DNA of 5,439 bases from Natrinema soli (lineage in GTDB: Archaea > Halobacteriota > Halobacteria > Halobacteriales > Natrialbaceae). The notes beneath the pieces are model-generated. The model did not search any database and had not been told where the DNA came from. It saw nothing but the letters and a program-made list of their open reading frames with translations. Numbering within the stretch: position 1 is the first letter of the stretch; every line of letters starts with the position of its first letter. Below, piece after piece: positions 1 through 5,178 of this stretch. The stretch is taken from the NCBI RefSeq assembly GCF_028618695.1, contig NZ_JAQIVI010000599.1, forward strand, positions 1 through 5,439. The letters are read 5' to 3'. Position numbers and translations under genes: made by a program.

Positions 1-559
1 GGACGCCGTCGGGCACGTTCAGGGAGGGAAGGTCGTGGCGGGTCGCCAGATCGCGGAGGGGGCCGGACTCGCCGGTGGTGACGATCGTCCGCTCGGTCCA
101 GTCGACGCCGGCCGACTCGACGGCCTCGCGGACGACAAGGAAGTTCGCCAGCGTCTCCGCCGTCGTCCCGGATCGCGAGACCACGTTGATCGCGGTGTTC
201 TCGAGGGGGAGTCCCTCGAGACGGCTCGAGACCCACTCGGGGTCGACGTTATCCAGAAAGACCGTTTCTGTGTCCGAGTCGAGTGCGTTCGTGATCGTCG
301 CTGCACCCAGCGAGCTGCCGCCGATGCCGACGGTGAGCAGCGCGTCGGCGTCGGCGACGGGCTCGACCGCCGCTCGAATTTCGTCCGGATCGGTCCGTTC
401 GGGGAGGTTCAGCGCCTCGTAGCCGTGTTCCTCGTTCGCCATCCCGCGCTCGATACGCTCGTGGGCGGCCGCCACCTGCTCGTCCAGGCGCTCGAGGGAC
501 TCCCTCGAGACGCCCGGCGACGCGACGGACGCGAGCGCGTTTCCGATGTCGACGTTCAT
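1..559 (-). CDS. pgi: Glucose-6-phosphate isomerase, N-terminal part (runs off left edge)
   Basis: This enzyme interconverts glucose 6-phosphate and fructose 6-phosphate in the cytoplasm, serving gluconeogenesis and sugar catabolism. Reading leftward from the ATG at 559-557, 186 codons are open to the window edge, beginning MNVDIGNALASVASPGVSRE. Two SIS-fold sugar-phosphate isomerase signatures are visible: GIGGSSLG at residues 78-85 and the phosphate-binding loop SRSGTTAET at 128-136. The motif VDWTERTIVTTG at about 152-163 also fits the family. Haloarchaeal Pgi proteins are roughly 430 residues, so well under half is present. The catalytic Glu, His and Lys of the C-terminal half lie outside the window. 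The gene diverges from the response regulator at 742. There is no Shine-Dalgarno sequence ahead of the ATG, and a box A lies 27 bases upstream, so the mRNA is probably leaderless or nearly so. The assignment is firm. Confidence 0.93.
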   Translation of the reverse strand, partial: MNVDIGNALASVASPGVSRESLERLDEQVAAAHERIERGMANEEHGYEALNLPERTDPDEIRAAVEPVADADALLTVGIGGSSLGAATITNALDSDTETVFLDNVDPEWVSSRLEGLPLENTAINVVSRSGTTAETLANFLVVREAVESAGVDWTERTIVTTGESGPLRDLATRHDLPSLNVPDGV

Positions 560-582
560 ACGCGAGGAGGCGACCGCAGGGC

Positions 583-597
583 CTAAAGTCGTTCCGT
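583..597 (-). promoter_or_regulatory. Probable pgi promoter (BRE/box A)
   Basis: On the - strand this reads ACGGAACGACTTTAG. The CTTTA core (588-584) is centred 27 bases upstream of the pgi ATG, the distance expected for box A of a leaderless archaeal transcript. The purine-rich CGGAA just before it could serve as the BRE. This is inference from spacing and composition. Confidence 0.45.
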
Positions 598-637
598 GAT
601 CGGTTCAGCGGCGCTCCGGGATCGGTTCGTCGGCGCT
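598..637. repeat. Spaced direct repeat upstream of pgi
   Basis: GATCGGTTCAGCGGCGCT at 598-615 recurs as GATCGGTTCGTCGGCGCT at 620-637. The copies match at 16 of 18 positions, and their starts are 22 bases apart, about two helical turns. The pair abuts the upstream side of the probable pgi promoter, in the gap shared with the divergent response-regulator gene. It could be a regulator-binding site, but function is inferred only from placement. Confidence 0.4.
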
Positions 638-703
638 GCTGTCGCCGATCGCGCCGACCGGGACACGCCGCCGTGACGGACCCACCACGTGTGTAGGGAC
701 CGG

Positions 704-710
704 TCTTACG
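704..710 (+). promoter_or_regulatory. Weak candidate box A for the response regulator
   Basis: TCTTACG lies about 36 bases ahead of the ATG at 742, which would give a leader of roughly nine bases. It is the most AT-rich element in the right part of the gap. No Shine-Dalgarno sequence is seen before the ATG. The match is weak. Confidence 0.25.
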
Positions 711-741
711 CGTCCGCAGCTCTCAGTCGATAGCGAGCACC

Positions 742-1194
742 ATGACCAGCCACACGCCGAACGAGCCGGTCGACATCCTGCTCGTCGAGGACAATCCGGG
801 CGACGTTCGTCTGACCAGAGAAGCGTTCGAAACGACCGACAGCGACATCGAATTCCACACCGTCACCGACGGGAAGGAGGCGACGACGTACTTCGACGTC
901 TGCGAGACGGACACCGCGAGCACGGACCCCGATCTCGTCCTCCTGGATCTGAACCTCCCGCGAGTAGACGGGCTCACGGTCCTGGAAACGCTCGAGAACG
1001 AATTGGACTACCCGCCACCGCCGATCCTCGTCCTCTCGAGTTCGGAAGCGGAAGCGGACATCGCCGAGAGTTACGATCGGGCCGCGAACGCGTACCTCAC
1101 GAAGCCGGAGGGTCCCGGCGAGTTCGACACGTTAGCGCAAGCGATCGAGGATTTCTGGATCGACTCGGCGCGGCATCCGCCCGTGCCGTCGTAG
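742..1194 (+). CDS. Single-domain response regulator (CheY/Rcp-like receiver)
   Basis: This 150-residue protein is a lone phosphoacceptor receiver domain with no output domain. The family landmarks are all present. The metal-binding acidic pair is E16-D17 in LLVEDNPGDVRLTREAF, a stretch typical of Rcp-type regulators. The phosphoacceptor is D69 in LVLLDLNLPRVDG. The switch Ser is S99 or S100 in ILVLSSSE. The conserved aromatic is Y118, and the Lys-Pro pair is K121-P122 in AYLTKP. A short Pro-rich tail (PPVPS) ends the protein. It should be cytoplasmic and phosphorylated by a histidine kinase. No kinase gene lies nearby, so the partner and the regulated process are unknown. Such orphan receivers are numerous in haloarchaea. 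The gene diverges from pgi and is followed in the same direction, after a 147-base gap, by the unknown gene at 1342. Confidence 0.93.
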   Translation: MTSHTPNEPVDILLVEDNPGDVRLTREAFETTDSDIEFHTVTDGKEATTYFDVCETDTASTDPDLVLLDLNLPRVDGLTVLETLENELDYPPPPILVLSSSEAEADIAESYDRAANAYLTKPEGPGEFDTLAQAIEDFWIDSARHPPVPS

Positions 1195-1341
1195 ATCGGT
1201 GTTGGTGGGCACCGCCTCTGCCCGATCGGATCACGAGGTCACCGTTCGACCGATGTCCGAGCGGAAGGACGCCCGGCGCTCTCCGGTGGCTCGCGGTCGG
1301 AAGCCGAAACCCCGAAACCGACGGTTCGCGTACGGACGGCC

Positions 1342-1815
1342 ATGAGCGAAAAGACGGGCACCTTCGTCGTCACGCACGCCGAAGACGAATCGGCGGTCGT
1401 TCGCGACGTCGACACCGCACAGGTCCACACCCTCGCGTCGAACCCCGGCCTCGAGATCCACGACGTCCTCGAGGCCACCGTCGCACCGGAGCCGCCGCTG
1501 GACGTCGCGTGGGAAGTGATCGACGTCGAAGACCGACGCTCGATCGACCTGGTCGACAGCGACCTCGAGCCGACCCAGCGCGAAAAAGAGCTCGCAGCCG
1601 ACAGCGAGGTCGGCGACCTCGTTCAGGAGGAGCGCGCCGGGACGGGCGAAATACACGTGTTCCACGTGCCCGAGGGCGAGGTCGAACCTGCAGCTCAGGA
1701 CGTTCTCACGGACGAGGAGACGATCGCGCGGGCGGCCCGGCTCGAGGCGGTCCGCGTGGAAGTGCGCCGCTCGGCCGACGACGGCGTGTTGAGCGTACGA
1801 TATCTGCCGGACTGA
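1342..1815 (+). CDS. Acidic haloarchaeal protein of unknown function (probable DUF5812)
   Basis: This is a 157-residue soluble protein with no signal peptide, membrane segment or cysteine. By hand count it has about 39 Asp/Glu against 13 Lys/Arg, a typical salt-in cytoplasmic profile. The N-terminal half has alternating hydrophobic strands (TGTFVVTHAE, SAVVRDVDTAQVHTL, then DVLEATVAPEPPLDVAWEVIDVED). This suggests a small beta-barrel, perhaps OB-like, followed by an acidic helical middle and a C-terminal strand ending SVRYLPD. From memory it resembles the haloarchaeal family DUF5812, but I could not verify that, and no activity is known to me. No Shine-Dalgarno sequence precedes the ATG. It lies upstream of secF in the same direction, but a 250-base gap with its own promoter separates them, so co-transcription with secF is doubtful. 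The coding call is firm; the family name is moderate. Confidence 0.85.
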   Translation: MSEKTGTFVVTHAEDESAVVRDVDTAQVHTLASNPGLEIHDVLEATVAPEPPLDVAWEVIDVEDRRSIDLVDSDLEPTQREKELAADSEVGDLVQEERAGTGEIHVFHVPEGEVEPAAQDVLTDEETIARAARLEAVRVEVRRSADDGVLSVRYLPD

Positions 1816-2026
1816 TCGGTGGCATCCGACGAAAGATCCACTCGTCACCTGCTGCGTCCGGCGAAGAGTTACTCAGACGGGCTCCTCTCCGTCAGTTCCG
1901 GCGCACCCGAGACCCGCCAGACGAGTACGCCGGTACAGCGGTACAGCAGACCGTCTCAGCGCCGGCGACTGTCCGCAGTCCCGGGCTCGAGTCGGTGCCT
2001 CCCGGCCGCGAGCGATGGTTGGAATT
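1816..2026. other. Intergenic region upstream of secF, no gene seen
   Basis: The open frames here encode Arg/Ser-rich peptides unlike haloarchaeal proteins. The only structure I see is a tandem eight-base repeat GGTACAGC at 1932-1939 and 1940-1947. CGGTACAG occurs a third time at 2102-2109, inside secF. No tRNA or clear small-RNA signature is visible. Confidence 0.4.
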
Positions 2027-2040
2027 GAGAAAGCTTACTT
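2027..2040 (+). promoter_or_regulatory. secFD promoter (BRE/box A)
   Basis: GAGAAAGCTTACTT has a purine-rich BRE-like part followed by CTTACTT. It is centred about 30 bases ahead of the ATG at 2066, the right distance for a leaderless or near-leaderless archaeal transcript. It lies in an AT-rich patch within GC-rich surroundings. It also argues against the in-frame upstream ATG at 2015, which would put the promoter inside the coding region. Confidence 0.55.
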
Positions 2041-2065
2041 CGGGGGGCTGCAAGTTGTCCGATAT

Positions 2066-2941
2066 ATGGCGTATTTCGACGTACCGGAGATCGAGTACAC
2101 CCGGTACAGTAACCGCCAACTCGCGGCGGTTCCGCTCGCGGTTCTCGCGGTTGCACTGCTCGTCCTCAGCGGGTCGTTTCTCGTGTACGGCACGCCGGTT
2201 CCGCTGGGAATGGACTTCGCCGGCGGGACGGAGTTGACCGTCCAGACGACCACGCCGGCCGACGAGATTCCGGCGGCGTTCGACGAAGAGCCAGAATCGG
2301 TGACCGGAACGGGAAGTGAAAATCAGTACATCGTTCAGTTCTCCTCTGCGGACTCGCAGGCCCTGAGCGATCAAGCCCAAGAGGGCCTCGAATCGGACGG
2401 CGACAGCGAGATCGTCCAGGCGGTCTCCTCGACGTCGGCGAGCTTCGGCCAGCAGAGCCAGCAAACGGCCATGCTGGGGGTCGCCATCGCGTTCGTCGGG
2501 ATGAGCGCCATCGTCTTTCTGCTCTTCCGGACGTTCGTCCCGTCGATCGCGGTCGTCATCTCGGCGTTTTCCGACCTCGTGATCCCGCTGGCGTTCATGC
2601 GACTGGCCGGAATCCCGCTCTCGCTGGGGACGGTCGCCGGCCTCCTGATGTTGATCGGCTACTCGGTCGACTCCGACATCCTGTTGAACAACCATATCCT
2701 CCGCCGGAGCGGTGGCTTCTACGAGAGCACGCACCGCGCGATGCGGACCGGCGTCACGATGACTGTCACATCGATGGCCGCGATGCTCGTCATGGCCGTC
2801 TCGGCGTACATCTTCGGTATCGGTCTCCTGGCATCGATCGGAATCATCCTGTTCGTCGGCCTCGCGGCCGACCTGATGAACACCTACATGTTGAACCTGA
2901 GTCTGCTCCGCTGGTACAAGTTCGAGGGGATCCGCTCATGA
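2066..2941 (+). CDS. secF: Protein-export membrane protein SecF
   Basis: SecF is the smaller half of the RND-like SecDF complex, which sits beside the SecYE translocon and promotes export from the outer side of the membrane. The protein has 291 residues and six predicted membrane segments: about 20-42, 134-155, 160-180, 185-207, 229-252 and 254-276. The SecD/SecF signature GMDFAGGTE is at 49-56, just after segment 1. SFGQQSQQT (127-134) precedes segment 2. The conserved segment-4 motif GYSVDSDILLNN (198-209) carries acidic D202 and D204. R227 in AMRTGVTMT matches the conserved Arg of bacterial SecF that is linked to proton use. The first extracytoplasmic domain is about 43-133. An in-frame ATG at 2015 was rejected because the promoter would fall inside the coding region and the added residues are not membrane-protein-like. 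The stop overlaps the secD start. Confidence 0.94.
   Translation: MAYFDVPEIEYTRYSNRQLAAVPLAVLAVALLVLSGSFLVYGTPVPLGMDFAGGTELTVQTTTPADEIPAAFDEEPESVTGTGSENQYIVQFSSADSQALSDQAQEGLESDGDSEIVQAVSSTSASFGQQSQQTAMLGVAIAFVGMSAIVFLLFRTFVPSIAVVISAFSDLVIPLAFMRLAGIPLSLGTVAGLLMLIGYSVDSDILLNNHILRRSGGFYESTHRAMRTGVTMTVTSMAAMLVMAVSAYIFGIGLLASIGIILFVGLAADLMNTYMLNLSLLRWYKFEGIRS
2924..2932 (+). promoter_or_regulatory. Shine-Dalgarno sequence for secD inside the secF 3' end
   Basis: GAGGGGATC differs at one position from GAGGTGATC, the complement of the archaeal 16S rRNA tail, and ends five bases before the secD ATG. With the overlapping stop and start codons it suggests translational coupling or re-initiation. The promoter-proximal secF has no comparable site, as expected for a leaderless first gene. 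Confidence 0.6.
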
Positions 2942-4593
2942 ACCCGATAGCGACCGTCAAGTCCAACTGGCGGCTCCTCCTGCTCGTCCTGTTTCTCGCC
3001 TTCGCCCTCGTCGCCCTCTTCATCCCCGGCGGCATCGTGGCCGACAACAGCTACGCCGAGAGCACCGTCGACAGCGGCCCCACCAACCTCGAGTTCGGGC
3101 TCGGCCTCGAGGGCGGGACCCGAATCAGGGTCCCAGCCACCGGAATGACTGCTGAGGACATCGAATCCGGCATGGCCGAGGATGGAATCGACCAACAGGA
3201 GAGCCAACGGCTCGACGATATCGAGTCGACGATGACCGACGAACTCGGCCTCGAGCCGGCGGACACCAGCGTCGACGTACAGGACGACGGGACCGTCACC
3301 GCGGAAGTGTTCTCCGACAACGTGACGCAAGCCGAGTTCGCCGCGGCGCTGCAATCGACGAACGTCGACGCGTCGGAGGACGATATCCGCGACGGCGTCA
3401 CCCAGAAGACGCGCGACGACATGATCGACACGATCCAGACGAAGGTCAACGCTGCGGGGCTCTCCGGCGGGACGGCCTACGAGCAGACGACGCCGGGCGG
3501 CGACCACTACATCGTCGTCGAGGTCCCGAATATGGACGCGAGCGAACTCCGCCAGTTGCTCTCCGAGCGCGGGGTCGTCGAGGTCGTCGCCTACTATCCC
3601 GACGATAGCGGAAATCAGACGAATCAGACGAACCAGACGAATCAGACGGTGTTGACCGGCGACGACATCGCCGACGTCGACCCGCCCCAACAGCAGACGG
3701 ATAGGCAGGGGCGGGAAACGTCGGGATACGTGGTCCCGGTGGAGGTCAGAGGCGAGGCCGCATCCCAGTTTCAGCAGCAGATGAACGACTTCGGCTTCAC
3801 CGATCAGAGCGAAGGAGTCGGGCGGTGTGGCCTCCGCGGCGACGACGGAACCGTCAACTTCGATCAGGAGGGAGAGCAGTACTGTCTCCTAACTGTCGTC
3901 GACGGAGAGGTCGTCGATGCCCACAGCATGGGATCGACCCTGGCCGAGTCGATGCGAAACGACTGGGCGGAGAACCCGACCTTCCAGATGGGGGCACCGA
4001 GTCAGCAACACGCCCAGTCGCTCTCGGTCAACCTCCGAGCCGGCAGCCTGCGCGCGCCGTTGGACTTCGAAAACGATCAGGTCTACTCGATCGAGCCGGC
4101 CCACGCCACCCAGTTCAAGGAGTACTCGCTACTGATCGGATTCCTCTCGGTGATCACGGTCAGTGGCGTCGTCTACACTCGATACACGGACATGCGGGTC
4201 GCGCTCCCGATGATCGTGACGGCGGTCGCGGAGGTGGTGATCCTGCTCGGGTTCGCCGCGCTGATACGCATGCCGCTGGATCTCTCCCACGTCGCCGGGT
4301 TCATCGCCGTCGTGGGGACCGGGGTTGACGACCTCGTGATCATCGCCGACGAGGTGATGGACGAGGGGGATGTCAGCTCGGAACGGGTCTTCCAGTCGCG
4401 GTTCCGCAAAGCGTTCTGGGTCATCGGTGCCGCCGCGGCGACGACCATCGTCGCCCTCTCCCCGCTCGCCGTGTTGAGCCTCGGCGACCTCAAGGGATTC
4501 GCCATCATCACCATCCTCGGCGTGCTCATCGGGGTCCTCATCACCCGCCCCGCCTACGGTGACATCCTGCGACGGCTGCTCACCGATCGGTAG
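2938..4593 (+). CDS. secD: Protein-export membrane protein SecD
   Basis: SecD is the larger SecDF subunit, 551 residues. Membrane segment 1 is about 11-31. A large extracytoplasmic region follows (about 32-394), then segments near 395-413, 420-441, 448-472, 492-513 and 518-540. The signature after segment 1 reads FGLGLEGGTRIRV (53-65), with Gly56 where bacterial SecD has Asp (GLDLxGG). The segment-4 motif GTGVDDLVIIADEV carries D464, the position equivalent to the essential Asp of bacterial SecD. The outer domain holds four consecutive Asn-Gln-Thr sequons (226-237) and another Asn-Val-Thr (128-130). The protein's only two cysteines, C297 and C316, are also there. The ATG shares four bases with the secF end (ATGA), and a Shine-Dalgarno sequence lies upstream within secF. 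The pair is therefore very likely one operon. The identification is secure. Confidence 0.95.
   Translation: MNPIATVKSNWRLLLLVLFLAFALVALFIPGGIVADNSYAESTVDSGPTNLEFGLGLEGGTRIRVPATGMTAEDIESGMAEDGIDQQESQRLDDIESTMTDELGLEPADTSVDVQDDGTVTAEVFSDNVTQAEFAAALQSTNVDASEDDIRDGVTQKTRDDMIDTIQTKVNAAGLSGGTAYEQTTPGGDHYIVVEVPNMDASELRQLLSERGVVEVVAYYPDDSGNQTNQTNQTNQTVLTGDDIADVDPPQQQTDRQGRETSGYVVPVEVRGEAASQFQQQMNDFGFTDQSEGVGRCGLRGDDGTVNFDQEGEQYCLLTVVDGEVVDAHSMGSTLAESMRNDWAENPTFQMGAPSQQHAQSLSVNLRAGSLRAPLDFENDQVYSIEPAHATQFKEYSLLIGFLSVITVSGVVYTRYTDMRVALPMIVTAVAEVVILLGFAALIRMPLDLSHVAGFIAVVGTGVDDLVIIADEVMDEGDVSSERVFQSRFRKAFWVIGAAAATTIVALSPLAVLSLGDLKGFAIITILGVLIGVLITRPAYGDILRRLLTDR
3613..3648 (+). repeat. Four tandem 9-base units encoding N-glycosylation sequons in SecD
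   Basis: Four units of AAT-CAG-ACG (the third starts AAC) encode Asn-Gln-Thr four times in a row, residues 226-237 of SecD. Each unit is an Asn-X-Thr sequon, and the stretch is predicted to be in the extracytoplasmic domain. The near-identical DNA units suggest expansion by slippage or unequal exchange. Whether the Asn residues are glycosylated is inference. Confidence 0.9.
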
Positions 4594-4642
4594 GCGTCTC
4601 GAGCGGTGACTATCCGATAGCAATAGCGGCGTTTTGCGATCG

Positions 4643-4662
4643 GTTCTCGACGCTTCGAGAGC
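4643..4662. terminator. Hairpin between convergent secD and microprotein genes
   Basis: GTTCTCGA (4643-4650) pairs with TCGAGAGC (4655-4662) across the four-base loop CGCT, including one G-U pair. A short T-run, GTTTTG (4631-4636), lies between the secD stop and the hairpin. T-runs are the known archaeal termination signal, so the T-run may matter more than the stem. The hairpin is symmetric and could end transcripts from either side, but this is unproven. Confidence 0.3.
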
Positions 4663-4664
4663 GC

Positions 4665-4769
4665 TCAGCGTTCCCGACATCGCGGACACCAGTCGACGGT
4701 GTCGCCGTCACCGTGCGCAGCGGCGAAATCGTACGAAACGGGAGTGTTACAGGCAGTACAGATCGGCAT
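4665..4769 (-). CDS. Four-cysteine zinc-ribbon microprotein (34 residues)
   Basis: The predicted peptide starts MPICTACNTPVSYDF and ends DWCPRCRER. Two CxxC pairs, C4-x-x-C7 and C28-x-x-C31, sit 20 residues apart, the layout of a single zinc ribbon. The second pair has the CPxC form common in such proteins. GGTGAT at 4779-4774 matches the 16S rRNA tail and ends four bases before this ATG, which supports the start. An adjacent ATG at 4772 would add one Met. Longer in-frame starts give Arg- and Cys-rich sequence unlike a haloarchaeal protein. Many haloarchaeal proteins of this size with paired CxxC motifs are known, and most have no assigned function; roles in nucleic-acid or protein binding are plausible. 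The gene is convergent with secD and in the same direction as the tRNA upstream. Confidence 0.72.
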   Translation of the reverse strand: MPICTACNTPVSYDFAAAHGDGDTVDWCPRCRER

Positions 4770-4772
4770 CAT

Positions 4773-5007
4773 AATCACCACAGCAACGCAGCGGTGCAAC
4801 GTACAAGAACGGCCAGCCTGCAGTTGCAACCGCGCTCGCGGCTCGGTGTCGAGACAGCAACAGTTCGTATCGGGCGGTGAACGGATTTCATCCGTCCGCG
4901 GACGAGGTGCGTTCTCGAGACTCGATGGAACGTACAACGATTGTAGCAATCATCAGCGAAGCGGCTCTCGGGGAAATGAATGGCGGCAGAAACGGCGGAA
5001 CCGAACA
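4773..5007. other. Gap between microprotein and tRNA-Thr, no further gene supported
   Basis: No open frame here has haloarchaeal composition. It contains an inverted repeat ACGGAT-TTC-ATCCGT (4881-4895), a short inverted repeat GATTG-TAG-CAATC (4939-4951), and two copies of AACGTACAA (4798-4806 and 4929-4937). These could be regulatory or part of a small RNA, but none matches a motif I recognise. Confidence 0.35.
4800..4812 (-). promoter_or_regulatory. Candidate promoter of the zinc-ribbon microprotein
   Basis: On the - strand this reads CCGTTCTTGTACG. The TTCTTGTA core is centred about 32-35 bases ahead of the two ATGs, which would leave a leader of several bases holding the GGTGAT ribosome-binding site. 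The core TTGTACGTT recurs upstream at 4937-4929. The call rests on spacing and composition only. Confidence 0.35.
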
Positions 5008-5079
5008 AGCCTAGGCCGGGATTTGAACCCGGGCTCTCGTCCTTACCAAGGACGCGCTTTACCGCTAAGCTACCCAGGC
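5008..5079 (-). tRNA. tRNA-Thr (anticodon GGT)
   Basis: The 72-base - strand sequence folds as a full cloverleaf. The acceptor GCCTGGG pairs with CCTAGGC, with one G-U wobble. The D arm is GCTT/AAGC with the invariant GG in its loop. The anticodon stem is CGTCC/GGACG around the loop TTGGTAA, placing anticodon GGT at 5047-5045, which reads ACC and ACU. A five-base variable loop follows, then the T arm CCGGG/CCCGG with loop TTCAAAT. The discriminator base is T. CCA is not encoded (TGT follows), so it must be added after transcription. There is no intron. Confidence 0.96.
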
Positions 5080-5105
5080 GCGCATCTGTTCGTTGATTGG
5101 AGTCG

Positions 5106-5120
5106 TCTTTATGGGTTTCG
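5106..5120 (-). promoter_or_regulatory. tRNA-Thr promoter (BRE/box A)
   Basis: On the - strand CGAAA (5120-5116) is followed by CCC and ATAAAG (5112-5107). This is a good BRE plus box A, with the box A centred about 30 bases ahead of the mature tRNA 5' end. Transcription would start within a few bases of the tRNA, leaving a very short leader for RNase P. Confidence 0.6.
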
Positions 5121-5178
5121 ATTCGAGCGGGCCGTGCGCCGGGTTGTCGCAGCCCCATCCCGCGATTGCATTCGTCTG

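Noticed and set aside
35..586. Open frames on the + strand over pgi
   Set aside because: The - strand frame gives an unambiguous Pgi N-terminus with two family motifs.
1194..1227. GATCGG...CCGATC inverted repeat after the response regulator as a terminator
   Set aside because: Six-base arms with a 22-base loop, built on the very common GATCGG, with no T-run. Too weak to call.
2015..2065. In-frame upstream ATG that would lengthen SecF by 17 residues
   Set aside because: It would place the BRE/box A at 2027-2040 inside the coding region, and the start at 2066 fits the promoter spacing and a normal SecF N-terminus.
1892..2734. Open frame of 280 codons on the - strand opposite secF
   Set aside because: It is the mirror of secF, which has clear membrane segments and motifs. 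The mirror peptide is Arg/Asp-repetitive and has no family signature.
2884..3690. Open frame of 268 codons on the - strand opposite secD
   Set aside because: It is a shadow of secD, as expected from the codon bias of GC-rich haloarchaeal genes.
4775..4893. Short - strand frame from the ATG at 4893, upstream of the microprotein
   Set aside because: About 38 codons, Arg-rich, no motif, no ribosome-binding site, and it overlaps the microprotein's candidate promoter.
4773..4949. Longer start for the microprotein giving 94 residues
   Set aside because: The added residues are Arg- and Cys-rich and not acidic, and they span the candidate promoter and the Shine-Dalgarno match.
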